DNA from: an uncultured Bacilli bacterium
GTDB taxonomy: Bacteria; Bacillota_I; Bacilli_A; RFN20; CAG-826
Assembly (NCBI GenBank): GCA_934168325.1
Contig: CAKPNG010000004.1
Location: forward strand, 1-64,000
Reading direction: 5' to 3'
Length of the DNA stretch: 64,000 bases
This document shows, in pieces, positions 26,146-35,870 of the stretch. A program made the translations under genes and the position numbers. How positions within the stretch are numbered: position 1 is the first letter of the stretch; each line of letters begins with the position of its first letter. The notes beneath the pieces were generated by a model. The model was not told the origin of the DNA and did not search any database. It worked only from the letters and a program-made list of their open reading frames with translations.

Positions 26146-29100
26146 TTATTTAGTTTTTTTCTTTTTTCTAATAGCTAATGTTGTAGCTAATCCACCAAGA
26201 GCTAAACTAGATAAGACAATTGAACTAGTAATGACGCTTCCACCACATCCTTTTTTACCGGATGAATAACTACTACTTGCTTGACCAACAATCTTAAATT
26301 GAGCATCTCTTAATCTAAATGTAATATATTGACCATCACTACTTAAAGTGTAATTAGTGATTTCTGGAGTAAGTCCACTAGCTAAAATTCTATAAACTTT
26401 AAATCCAGCTTTGAAGTCTTTTACACTAACTGTAATAGTTTTACTTGATTTAGATAAGCTAATTGTATTACCTTCAGCATCTAATAAAGCTTCACTATAA
26501 GTTCTAGTTAATGTAGATCCTTCGACTTTATCAGTAATTTCTTCAGTTAATGAATAACCAGGAGTTAAGCTAGAATCATTAAATAATACGCCACCTTTAG
26601 AAAGATTATTGACATTAAATAAATATTTATTACTACCATAAGCAGCATCAACTGCTTCTAAATAAACCTTCCCATCTGGACTATTTTCTTTAACTTCACT
26701 TAATTTAACTTCAGCATAGTAACTTCCATTACTTACTTTAGTAAATTTACCATCTCCAATAAATCCACCATTGAAGCTAGCACTATATAAGTAATCTTCT
26801 TTGAAGTAAACTCTTAAATATTCAGTACCTTTTACTTTAGTAATTTCGACTTTAGTAATTTCTGGAGATTCACTATCAATAATAACTTTAACTTCTTTAG
26901 TAAATGTTTTTGCTTCACCAAATTTACCAGTTGCACTTGCTTGATAAGTAAATGTCATTCTTAAGGTATATTCGCCACTATCAAGCATTTCACTACCACC
27001 AGCAACTTTTGTTAATGGAATAAATGCATGAGCTCTATGAGCAATAAGATTACCAAGCCAGCTAGCTCCAGCAAATGATTTTGCTAAACCATCAGTAGAA
27101 GCTCCAAGTAAAGGATCATAGAATCTTGGGTGATTTCTATTACCACTAGCATCTTCTCCTAAAACATCAAGAGCATAATTTTTACCATCAGGTCCAATTA
27201 ATTCAATATTTGAATTATTAATTGCTCTATTAACATAAAGTTGAATGAATAATCCACTTGTAGCACCACTAGCACCAACATAAAGTTTATTACCATCTAC
27301 TTTATTAATAGGAGTTGTAATTTTCTTAATATTACTATTATTAAGCCACATTTGTTGCATATTAGTTAAGAATGCAGATTCTTTGAATATATCTTGAATA
27401 TTAATTGCACCAATATATGAACCATAATCTGCTTCAACTAAAGATAATCTTTTAGCTAAAGTATTTAAGATATCACTACCATAGACTTTGCCTTCTTCTT
27501 TTTCAAAATCAAATGGTTCGACTGGTTCTTGAGCAAAATAATCACCATAGAATCCCATATAAGGAATATTTAAATCAGTTAATTCAGTTTTAGATGTATC
27601 AACTGGTGATAAATAAACATATCCTTCTAAATAAGTTCCATTAGGGAATTTTTCTTCAATTGCAGCTTTTTCTTCAGTAGTTAAGCTAGTAGAAACATTA
27701 ATTACTGTTTCTCCATTTCCTTTAATAACTACTTCACCTAAATCAACTTTCTTGATTAATTTATCTTCAATTGATTGGAATTCTTTTCCCATATATTCTG
27801 GGAATTCTGGATCATTACCAGGTTGAACTTCTTCAGTGTAAGTAACAGTATCTGGTTTTAAAACAAAGATTGAAGCTTTATATTTAACGTCACTAGTAAG
27901 TTCACTATGAGCTTTAAATGAGAATTTAATATTACCTTGAGCAATATCTTCATTATTATAAAGTTCAACTTTAGCTTTCTTTTCAGTAGTTCCTTCTAAA
28001 TAAATCTTAGATTTAAGAGCTTCACCGACATCAACCATACCAGATCCACTTCTTCTAGGAGAATATAATGAATTAATACCTTCATCACTATCTTTGCTTA
28101 AATCAACATAACCTGTTTTACTACTAGTAACTTTAGCAGTAGACATAGTTCTCATTGGAATAGTATCTTTATAAGCTTTAGTTTCTTCTTTAGTTCCAGT
28201 ATTATTTTCACTAATTAATAAAGCAACAGCACCACTATAGTTAGGAGCACTCATACTAGTACCACTTAAATATTTATAAGCTGTTTTATCTTTAATAAAT
28301 TCATAAGTTGTATAATCAGTTTTATCCCCTGGAACTGGTCCTCTAATAGCACTACCTGGAGCAGTAATATCAGGTTTAATTCTTAAATCATAAGTTGCAC
28401 CATCAGTAGAGAATTCACTCATTTTACCAACATTAGCATTAGCTCTATCGGTATTAGCAGCAATAGAAAGCACTTTATTAGATGCATTCTTTAAATTATT
28501 ACGATCTTTTTGTAAAACCATTGCAACAGGAACTGTAATAGATTCAACAAATTTAGAGAAGTCCATTCTCATATTGAAATCTGTAGCACCTGGGTCATTA
28601 TTAACAATAATTACACCAGCTGCTCCATAAGTAATAGCATTAATAATTTTGGTAGTAAAAGCAACACCACCACCTCTATCAACAACACAAATCTTATTAG
28701 CTAAAGGTCTAGCATCACTTCCTTCAGGGAAAGTTTTTTCAAAATCAGCAGTTTCACCAAATCCATCAATATAAACATATTCAATTTCAGTACCGATTTC
28801 ATCAACTAATTTTGAGAAAGGTAAATCTTCATTTAAAGAATCATTTCTTTCTTTAGTAGCTTGATCATCATAACTTACAGCATTACTTCCAACAATAAAT
28901 GCTTTATCATAGTGTTGAATTTCAAGGTTACCACTACCAATAGTCATAACATCTTCGCTATTTGCATAACTTCCTAAAGTACCATTATCAACAAAATCTT
29001 TTAAATAATTAGCATAAGGACCCATTGAATTATATAATTGACGTCCGTTATTTCCAGCACTAACACTACAAATAGTACCGTTTTCTTTTAATTTCTTAAA

Positions 29101-30201
29101 TACTTTAAATGATTCACTCTTACCATCAAAATCATCTAAATCTTGACCTAAAGACATATTTAAGACATCAACGTTAAGAGTTAAAGCATCATTTAATGCT
29201 TTTAAAATAACACTATCATTAGCACCAGTTGATGGAACAACACTATTACTAACATCAATTGATAAAGGAACATTATCAGTAAAGACCTTCATTAAAGCAA
29301 GTTGAGCATCAGGGGCTACACCTTGATAGGTAGGATCATTTCCAGCAATAATACCAGCAACGTGAGTACCATGTTCACTATAAGGTGAATAAGCATCAAA
29401 ATCTGGAACATATTCAATTGAAGAATAACTTGTATATCTTGTTTCTTTACCATCTTTTCTTGTATAATAAGCAACTACTTCGCCACTATCATCATTTTCA
29501 GTATAAACTGTACCACCATAATCATAAGCAAATGGTATTTTACTATTTATATATGTTGAATGAGTTGTATCACTTTTAGCATAGAAACTATCAGCATTAT
29601 TAATTAAAGTAGTAATTTGATCTTCAGTATATTTAACTTTAGATGCATCTAAAGGTTGGAAAGCATTATGAGCAGTATAGAAACCACTATCTAATACAGC
29701 AACTAAAGTGCCTGCACCTTTATTAGATGAAGTAGGTACATTCATTGTATCTAAACTATTATTAGAAACTGTACCAGTTCCACTACTACTACCACCATCT
29801 AAAGTAACTGATTCATTAATTACATTATAATCAGCACCTTCAATCTCACTATTTGTCATATCAGCAAAACGATATACCTTATCTTCAGTTACACTTTCTA
29901 CTAAAGGCATATTTTCAATGACTGAGACTTTATCTTCATTAACTCTTAATAACATTGCGTTAGTAGCTTTTGTATAATTTTCAACAAATTCATAATTAAA
30001 ACCAATGTAATTATGTAAAGCTTTTCTAAAAGCTTCTTGAGAAGCTTCGACATCACTTTCACTACTACTAAAAGGATCAACATTTAAAGAAACAATAATT
30101 GTTTTATTTAATGGATCTTTTGTTACTTTATTATAATCAGCTGAACTAATTGTAAAACTTAAAGCACCAAGAGTTAACATCATTAATCCTATTTTTTTCA
30201 T
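26146..30201 (-). CDS. S8 family serine protease (subtilase) with PA domain and C-terminal anchor
   Basis: 1351 residues, secreted and probably surface-bound. Signal peptide (1-20); an inhibitor-like propeptide (about 33-110); catalytic triad D171 (VAVLDSGF), H277 (HGTHVAG) and S649 (GTSMSAP), with the oxyanion Asn near 384. A protease-associated (PA) domain is inserted at about 495-590. After the catalytic domain come Fn3-like and beta-sandwich domains as in lactocepin and C5a-peptidase-type cell-envelope proteases. The C-terminus carries Ser/Gly, GCGGS, a membrane helix and KKKKTK, which looks like a sorting or anchoring signal but lacks LPxTG. AAAGGAG precedes the ATG. Its likely role is to degrade extracellular protein into peptides for the adjacent Opp transporter. 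Confidence 0.92.
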   Translation of the reverse strand: MKKIGLMMLTLGALSFTISSADYNKVTKDPLNKTIIVSLNVDPFSSSESDVEASQEAFRKALHNYIGFNYEFVENYTKATNAMLLRVNEDKVSVIENMPLVESVTEDKVYRFADMTNSEIEGADYNVINESVTLDGGSSSGTGTVSNNSLDTMNVPTSSNKGAGTLVAVLDSGFYTAHNAFQPLDASKVKYTEDQITTLINNADSFYAKSDTTHSTYINSKIPFAYDYGGTVYTENDDSGEVVAYYTRKDGKETRYTSYSSIEYVPDFDAYSPYSEHGTHVAGIIAGNDPTYQGVAPDAQLALMKVFTDNVPLSIDVSNSVVPSTGANDSVILKALNDALTLNVDVLNMSLGQDLDDFDGKSESFKVFKKLKENGTICSVSAGNNGRQLYNSMGPYANYLKDFVDNGTLGSYANSEDVMTIGSGNLEIQHYDKAFIVGSNAVSYDDQATKERNDSLNEDLPFSKLVDEIGTEIEYVYIDGFGETADFEKTFPEGSDARPLANKICVVDRGGGVAFTTKIINAITYGAAGVIIVNNDPGATDFNMRMDFSKFVESITVPVAMVLQKDRNNLKNASNKVLSIAANTDRANANVGKMSEFSTDGATYDLRIKPDITAPGSAIRGPVPGDKTDYTTYEFIKDKTAYKYLSGTSMSAPNYSGAVALLISENNTGTKEETKAYKDTIPMRTMSTAKVTSSKTGYVDLSKDSDEGINSLYSPRRSGSGMVDVGEALKSKIYLEGTTEKKAKVELYNNEDIAQGNIKFSFKAHSELTSDVKYKASIFVLKPDTVTYTEEVQPGNDPEFPEYMGKEFQSIEDKLIKKVDLGEVVIKGNGETVINVSTSLTTEEKAAIEEKFPNGTYLEGYVYLSPVDTSKTELTDLNIPYMGFYGDYFAQEPVEPFDFEKEEGKVYGSDILNTLAKRLSLVEADYGSYIGAINIQDIFKESAFLTNMQQMWLNNSNIKKITTPINKVDGNKLYVGASGATSGLFIQLYVNRAINNSNIELIGPDGKNYALDVLGEDASGNRNHPRFYDPLLGASTDGLAKSFAGASWLGNLIAHRAHAFIPLTKVAGGSEMLDSGEYTLRMTFTYQASATGKFGEAKTFTKEVKVIIDSESPEITKVEITKVKGTEYLRVYFKEDYLYSASFNGGFIGDGKFTKVSNGSYYAEVKLSEVKENSPDGKVYLEAVDAAYGSNKYLFNVNNLSKGGVLFNDSSLTPGYSLTEEITDKVEGSTLTRTYSEALLDAEGNTISLSKSSKTITVSVKDFKAGFKVYRILASGLTPEITNYTLSSDGQYITFRLRDAQFKIVGQASSSYSSGKKGCGGSVITSSIVLSSLALGGLATTLAIRKKKKTK

Positions 30202-30222
30202 AAATTCTCCTTTCTTTTCATT

Positions 30223-30249
30223 GAAAGACCATCCTAAAGGATGGCTTTC
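30223..30249 (-). terminator. Terminator of the 487-residue lipoprotein gene
   Basis: GAAAGACCATCC pairs with GGATGGCTTTC (one bulged base) around TAAA. It lies about 20 bases past the stop at 30272 on the minus strand and just before the subtilase gene. Confidence 0.75.
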
Positions 30250-30271
30250 ATTATTGTATTTAATATATTAC

Positions 30272-31735
30272 TTATTTAGCAGTTGAATGTAAATAATTAT
30301 ATACTGGTCCAAATTCTACACCAAAGTGAGAATAGACAATTTCGTCATTTGGAAGAACATAGCCTTCGCCAACAACATAATTTATAAAAACTTTATCATC
30401 ACTAAGATCTTCTTCAGTTCCATTTTTGTTATAGTCATAAATTACACCAGTTTCAACAAATCCTGCTAAAAGCAAAAGACTATCAACTGAATCTAAAGCA
30501 GTACCAAGGCCAAAGCAATTTCCGTAATCTATTGCAGCATATCCTTTATTGCCTTTATTATCGTATTCACCATAACTTCCGCCTAAGAAACTATAATTTG
30601 TAAAAGCAGAACCTGATTGTAAATATGCTAAGCCAAATTTAATTGCTTGATGTTGTAAATATTGTTGAACTTCAATACCAGCTTGTTTTAATTGAGCAGC
30701 AGTTGCTAAAATTCCTGATTGTAATTCATAATTAGTTTTTTGAGTAGCATAAACTTGATATAAATCACCTGTACTATTTACAGCATAGAAAATATATTGA
30801 TCTGTAGCAGTTGTTTCACCTTTAATTACATATCCCCAATATTCATTTGAATAATAAACATCAGCTTTTTGTCCGCCAGTTAATTCAACATCTCTAACAG
30901 AATAGGTGTTGTTATTAACCATTTCAGTGAATTTTTTAAAATCATCGTGAGCTTCTAATTTAGTGCCCTTAACAACTTCAAGGAATTTAGCATTACTAAA
31001 ATCTAAATTTGGTAAATATTCATTTGATTCAGGTAAGAATGTTGTGGCAAGTGATCCACTAATTGTATATGTGCTTAATTTCCCACCTAAGCTAATTTCT
31101 AAAGATAATAATCCGTTACTAGCTTTAAATGTCATATCAGTAATATAACTTGTAAATGAACCAAGTCTTAACATACCTGATAAATATATCATTTCATAAT
31201 ATGCAGTTTCATTAGTGAAGTCGCCATCAGCATTAACAGATAAATCTAACGAATATTCTTTAACATCAAAAGTACCTTCAGTTTTTAAATTTTGAGCAGT
31301 TTTTCCTTCAACAAATGTATTAAAGAAATCACTAAAAGTAATAGCAAATTCTTCATAACTTGTTGCAACTGTTTTATCTACATATCCTGCACTGAAAATG
31401 CTTCCTTTTTCTTCAAAGAAACTTCCAACACCAACGCCTTCTAAATTTACTAAACCACCAGTAACGGTATTAGCTTGTCTAGCGCCTGTAGTTACTGTAT
31501 AAAGACAAGCATCTTTACTAAATTCAACAGCTGAACTATAAGTAATTTCTCCTGATAAAGAATAAGTTCCAGCAGTTTCAATTCTAAGTTCACTAGCTTC
31601 AGCTAAAGTTTTCATTGCACTATGAACAGTAGTTGTATCTTCTTTTGGCTTTTCTGGTTCTTTCCCTTGTTTACAGCTTGTAACACCAAGAACGAGTGCA
31701 CTTAAACTTAATGCATATAATAATGTTTTTTTCAT
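30272..31735 (-). CDS. Lipoprotein, unknown function
   Basis: 487 residues. Signal peptide with lipobox GVTSC (Cys21), a charged linker (KQGKEPEKPKED), then a helix that begins the mature domain (HSAMKTLAEASELRIETAG) and a long beta-rich region with a repeated strand pattern. This layout of an N-terminal helix followed by an outer-membrane-like twisted beta-sheet resembles lipid- or heme-carrier lipoproteins (LolA/LppX-type), as do the other lipoproteins at 8608 and 61719; I cannot confirm it. A second half (about 270-487) has an additional alpha/beta domain. AAAAAAGGAGAG precedes the ATG. A terminator-like hairpin lies just upstream in its own leader. Confidence 0.7.
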   Translation of the reverse strand: MKKTLLYALSLSALVLGVTSCKQGKEPEKPKEDTTTVHSAMKTLAEASELRIETAGTYSLSGEITYSSAVEFSKDACLYTVTTGARQANTVTGGLVNLEGVGVGSFFEEKGSIFSAGYVDKTVATSYEEFAITFSDFFNTFVEGKTAQNLKTEGTFDVKEYSLDLSVNADGDFTNETAYYEMIYLSGMLRLGSFTSYITDMTFKASNGLLSLEISLGGKLSTYTISGSLATTFLPESNEYLPNLDFSNAKFLEVVKGTKLEAHDDFKKFTEMVNNNTYSVRDVELTGGQKADVYYSNEYWGYVIKGETTATDQYIFYAVNSTGDLYQVYATQKTNYELQSGILATAAQLKQAGIEVQQYLQHQAIKFGLAYLQSGSAFTNYSFLGGSYGEYDNKGNKGYAAIDYGNCFGLGTALDSVDSLLLLAGFVETGVIYDYNKNGTEEDLSDDKVFINYVVGEGYVLPNDEIVYSHFGVEFGPVYNYLHSTAK

Positions 31736-31762
31736 ATTTTAACTCTCCTTTTTTAATGGTTA

Positions 31763-31795
31763 TAAAAAAGTTATTTTCGCCATGAATAATAACTT
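31763..31795 (-). promoter_or_regulatory. Terminator-like hairpin in lipoprotein leader
   Basis: On the minus strand AAGTTATT pairs with AATAACTT around a 12-base loop and is followed by six T. It ends 28 bases before the ATG at 31735, with a TAAAAT box shortly upstream of it, so it could be a 5' attenuator or a message-stabilising hairpin. Confidence 0.5.
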
Positions 31796-31833
31796 GCCAT
31801 ATTTTACTTTTATTATTAATAAAATAATAAGAA

Positions 31834-31918
31834 AAAAAGCCTTCTTAATATTTAATTAATAAAATACTAATATACACGATTATATCTATATTTTATTTAA
31901 TATTAAGATAGGCTTTTT
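31834..31918 (-). terminator. Long hairpin terminator after the 748-residue lipoprotein gene
   Basis: Arms AAAAAGCCT/AGGCTTTTT and CTTAATATT/AATATTAAG form a stem of about 18 pairs with a small internal bulge, closing a long AT-rich loop in which AATAAAATA and TATTTTATT can also pair. A run of T follows on the minus strand. Confidence 0.75.
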
Positions 31919-31930
31919 ATAATAAATTAA

Positions 31931-34177
31931 CTAGATTTTTCTTTCTCTATATATACCAATATAGTTATGAGCAAAGCTATTTAAGAAATAAAGTATTAAT
32001 CCAGACTCATTTTTATAGAATGTTTGAGTTATAACTCCATCACTATTATAGTTATAATCATAAACTGGCCAATCAGTATTATTTTCAAATGCTTTTAAGA
32101 TATTAGCATTAGCTAAAGCAGCATTATTCATAGCGGTATTTCCATTTGATGCATGATATATAATATGAATTAATACACGATCACTACTACCATCATAATA
32201 TTCGCTAACTTCAAAATCTTTTTCATCTTGAATACCAGTTATAGTTGGAAGAGTTACTTCTTCTTGGAAACGATAATTAAGTAATTCTTGAACTTTTGAA
32301 TATTCAGTTAGTCCTGAATAAGTCTTTTTATAACTAATAACCATAACTAGATAAGAAATACCATATGTTTTATTAGTTGAATATAAGAATTGAATTGTAA
32401 ATCTACCATCTTTTGAAGTAGCTTTATAAACTCCAGAAGTACTATTTAATGTAACAGTCCATCCAGCTTGTTCTAATTTTTCTTTATATTCGCTAGATAT
32501 ATCGTTGCTCATTTCAATTTGTAATTGATAACTTGTTTCAGTAATAGATATTTTACCAGTACTAGCATCTTGAGTTTTATATTTTCCAAAATAATAACTT
32601 GATCCATTAGTAATTTCAGGAATAGTTGGGATTTCTCCTCTAGTATTTTGATTTAAAAATGCATTTATATCATCTTTTGGGAATGAGGTAGCAAATTGAG
32701 CTAAACCAACACTACAAGCAATTACACCTCTATTTACATTTTTATATATTGGATAATTTTGTAAGAATGTAGTTTTAGAAAAATAAGTTAAGATAATGAA
32801 TGTTGTATCATTAGGATTAATTAAATAAGCATTTCCATTACCTACTGATTTAGATTTCCATCCTTTTCTAACTAATTCTAAGAAATATGTTTCTAAATCA
32901 TCATTACTTAAATTAATCATAAAATAATTTAGACCAATTCCATTACGACTATTCATGTTATAGCCAGCTCGATAGAAAATTGTATCATAAATTCTATTTT
33001 CTAATCTAGGAACGCTTTCAAGTAATCCACCAAAATATGTTTCAGATAAATCGACTGAACTATATTGATAAGAAATATCAGTATTAAGTAATGAATAAAG
33101 TAAAACTTGAATATTTTTATTTTTAGCAACATATTGCATTTGAATTCTAAATGTACCTAAAGGATCCATAGCTCCTTTACCATCACTATTTGAGAAATTA
33201 AATGTTGTTAAACCTAATTTTTTCTCTAAGAAATTTGCTAGATAGTTGACACCATTTGATGTATCATCTTCACCTACTTTTTTAGTAGTATCTGGTTTAT
33301 AATATATGACACTTGCTGGTAATCCATTATTAGTTAAATAGGTTCTAGCACTCATAATATTCTTGCCAGAATCTTTTAAAACCCCGTCAAACGAAGATAT
33401 TTTTGTTAAATTTACATAACGACCTTCACTAGCAAATATATGTACTGGAAGTTTATCTTTTTCTTTATATTCTTTATCATCTAGATAACTTACTTTGACA
33501 TAAAATTCTTCGTTATTTTCTGCATCAACACCGAAATTTAAATTGAATTCGTAATTAGGATTTATTGCTTCATAATATTCATTCTTTTTAACTTCGTTAA
33601 CTTTATAGCCAGCTTTTGCTAGTTTTTCTTTATAAACAATAATATTAGAATAATCTAGATTTTCACCATAAATATAAAATGATCCATCACTACTTATTTT
33701 ATGTGTATAAACTGTACTATAGAAGAAAGGAACACAATCTGTAACATAATAATTACCTAAATAACTTCTAAGTCCAGCGACTTTTCCCATCTCTTCTTCA
33801 TCACCAGTACTTGCACTATTATCTAATATAACTTGATTAACCCAATCGCCTGTTTGTTCAGTTAAAATCCATCCTGCATAAACGTCAATTGAAGCATTAA
33901 CAATACTATTTTTATAGAAAACATTTTCTTTAGTTAAATTAGTTGCACTACTTATATCTTTATACCAATTAACAAAAGTATATTCACCATTAACTCTACT
34001 AGGAGTAAATAATTCAGTGATCTTACTACCTTTTTTATAAGACTCTACTTTAGTTGTATGTAATTCATCTTGAAGGTGATAAGTAATAGTAATATCTTTA
34101 TTTTCATCATTACAGCTTACTAATGAAAAACTGCTTATAATTAATGATAACCCTGCTAAAATAAATTTATTTTTCAT
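31931..34177 (-). CDS. Lipoprotein with InlB-type repeat
   Basis: 748 residues. Signal peptide with lipobox LVSC (Cys22), then an InlB B-repeat / Flg_new-type domain (about 28-110), recognisable by TITYHL, GEYTFVNWYKD and DVYAGW. The rest contains at least four copies of a weak repeat of alternating lipoprotein modules of about 110-150 residues, with recurrent YKEKLAKAGYKVNE and YKEKLEQAGWTVTLNS phrases (near 185 and 560), each followed by YY.A or YKA and FNLNF or FTIQF strands. These repeats look like ligand-free beta-alpha domains of surface proteins; no enzyme motif. AAGGGG precedes the ATG. It starts 12 bases after the upstream gene and is followed by a long terminator. Confidence 0.75.
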   Translation of the reverse strand: MKNKFILAGLSLIISSFSLVSCNDENKDITITYHLQDELHTTKVESYKKGSKITELFTPSRVNGEYTFVNWYKDISSATNLTKENVFYKNSIVNASIDVYAGWILTEQTGDWVNQVILDNSASTGDEEEMGKVAGLRSYLGNYYVTDCVPFFYSTVYTHKISSDGSFYIYGENLDYSNIIVYKEKLAKAGYKVNEVKKNEYYEAINPNYEFNLNFGVDAENNEEFYVKVSYLDDKEYKEKDKLPVHIFASEGRYVNLTKISSFDGVLKDSGKNIMSARTYLTNNGLPASVIYYKPDTTKKVGEDDTSNGVNYLANFLEKKLGLTTFNFSNSDGKGAMDPLGTFRIQMQYVAKNKNIQVLLYSLLNTDISYQYSSVDLSETYFGGLLESVPRLENRIYDTIFYRAGYNMNSRNGIGLNYFMINLSNDDLETYFLELVRKGWKSKSVGNGNAYLINPNDTTFIILTYFSKTTFLQNYPIYKNVNRGVIACSVGLAQFATSFPKDDINAFLNQNTRGEIPTIPEITNGSSYYFGKYKTQDASTGKISITETSYQLQIEMSNDISSEYKEKLEQAGWTVTLNSTSGVYKATSKDGRFTIQFLYSTNKTYGISYLVMVISYKKTYSGLTEYSKVQELLNYRFQEEVTLPTITGIQDEKDFEVSEYYDGSSDRVLIHIIYHASNGNTAMNNAALANANILKAFENNTDWPVYDYNYNSDGVITQTFYKNESGLILYFLNSFAHNYIGIYRERKI

Positions 34178-34189
34178 ATTTCAATCCCC

Positions 34190-35851
34190 TTATTTAGCTA
34201 AATAAGCCTCAACACTTGCATAACTTGTAGTTCCAAAATTATCAAGAGTATGGTCTAAATAAATAAGACCTAAATAATTAAATAAATACCAAATATCTAT
34301 TTTAGTAATATTATTAGCATCATCTTTAGTTATTTTAAAAGCACCACCATAACTTGCGTCTTCAAGTCCAAATCCATAATAATTAGCAAATTGTTCTGTA
34401 AAAGCTAGATCTCTAGTAATATAAGCATCATTAGGTTCACTATAAATCATAGTGTCAATGTAATTTAATACTTTTAATGACTTAGGATATCTTAAAAAGT
34501 CAACTACACCACCAACGTATTCACTAAAATCACCTACTTTTTCACTAATTACTACTTGATCTTTATCATCTAAAGTAAATTTATAAATACCATTATATTC
34601 ACCTTTATTTCTTAAGTTAATATAACCTTCAGTTTTCAAAGTATCATCTTCTTTTAATCCATCACTAGTAGGAATTGATAAATAATATTCATTAGTATAA
34701 TATTCATTAGTTTTAGTAATTAATACATTTTTACCATTTTCATCAGTAACTACATTACCTTCATCATCATGCTTATTAGTAACTCTAACACCATGGAAAT
34801 TATTATTTAATAGTAATTCTTTAGCTTTACTTAATTCAGTAGGTACTTCATAAGCACTTCCACCTTTATTAACATAATCTTTAATCTCAGTTAAGCTAAC
34901 ATTATCAAAATTATCAATAGTTCCATATAAATAGCCTAATAATTGTTCATAACAATCTAATGTATAATTAATAGATGATATCGAATTATTTTCATAATTA
35001 ATAGTTAAATAAATACAACTAATATAAGGAGCAATCTTTTCAATAAATCTACTAGCTACAGCAAAAGCTTTTTTAATTTCTAAATCAGTAATCATATATT
35101 GATGTTCACCAATTTTCATATTCTTTTGATAAGTTTCTAAATTAGGAATACCACTAAAAGAAGGTATTTGATTATAAATAGTATTACTATAATCACCCTT
35201 ATTATTAGTACAGAATTCATATGGAGTAATAGTTTTATCACTATTCTTATAATATTTAAATACTTTATTATTCTTATCTAAAGCATATCCATATGAATCA
35301 TTATCATCATCAAGATGAGCTTCATAATAATATTCACCATCAAAATATCTATCTAATTTAAAACTTGATCCAGTAATAGTTGATTCTTGCAAAGCATGAT
35401 AATTAGTTTTACTTTTAATTAAATCAATAGCAGATTTAAGTTCAACTGAATTCTTCTCATCAAGTACAATACCTGTATTACATAAAATAGGACAATAAGC
35501 TACTTTATTACCATCCTCAGTTGTAATTTTAGCAACTGTTTTACCTATTTTATTAGCTCTAATAACGTTATTATCAAGTAAAGTAGCTACACTTTCATCA
35601 ATAATTTCAATCTTAACTTTTTGATTAGTAGCATTACTTGGTAATATCTTATATCTAAGCTGAGCCTGTCCTAAATAAGCTAAAGTAATTGAATCATCTA
35701 AGAAATAGACAGCTTCTACTTTAACTTCTTTAGGAGTAACAGGACCAGGTTCTTCTATATCAGGATCAATAATAGGAGGTAATGAATTAGAACTATTACA
35801 AGAAGCTAATGATAAAGTTAATAAACTTAATAATAATATATTCTTTTTCAT
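34190..35851 (-). CDS. Lipoprotein with Ig-like (BIG2) domain
   Basis: 553 residues. Lipobox SLASC (Cys18) and a Pro-rich linker, then a BIG2-type Ig-like domain (about 42-125; LAYLGQAQLRYKILPSNAT and GKTVAKITTEDG). The remainder has an N-terminal helix (DLIKSKTNYHAL) and a beta-rich module like the other island lipoproteins. I prefer the ATG at 35851 over that at 35860, because AGGGGGA lies about ten bases before it; from the earlier ATG the spacing would be only two bases. The gene follows the BspA-like gene with 19 bases between stop and start. Confidence 0.75.
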   Translation of the reverse strand: MKKNILLLSLLTLSLASCNSSNSLPPIIDPDIEEPGPVTPKEVKVEAVYFLDDSITLAYLGQAQLRYKILPSNATNQKVKIEIIDESVATLLDNNVIRANKIGKTVAKITTEDGNKVAYCPILCNTGIVLDEKNSVELKSAIDLIKSKTNYHALQESTITGSSFKLDRYFDGEYYYEAHLDDDNDSYGYALDKNNKVFKYYKNSDKTITPYEFCTNNKGDYSNTIYNQIPSFSGIPNLETYQKNMKIGEHQYMITDLEIKKAFAVASRFIEKIAPYISCIYLTINYENNSISSINYTLDCYEQLLGYLYGTIDNFDNVSLTEIKDYVNKGGSAYEVPTELSKAKELLLNNNFHGVRVTNKHDDEGNVVTDENGKNVLITKTNEYYTNEYYLSIPTSDGLKEDDTLKTEGYINLRNKGEYNGIYKFTLDDKDQVVISEKVGDFSEYVGGVVDFLRYPKSLKVLNYIDTMIYSEPNDAYITRDLAFTEQFANYYGFGLEDASYGGAFKITKDDANNITKIDIWYLFNYLGLIYLDHTLDNFGTTSYASVEAYLAK

Positions 35852-35870
35852 AATCTTCATTTCCCCCTAA

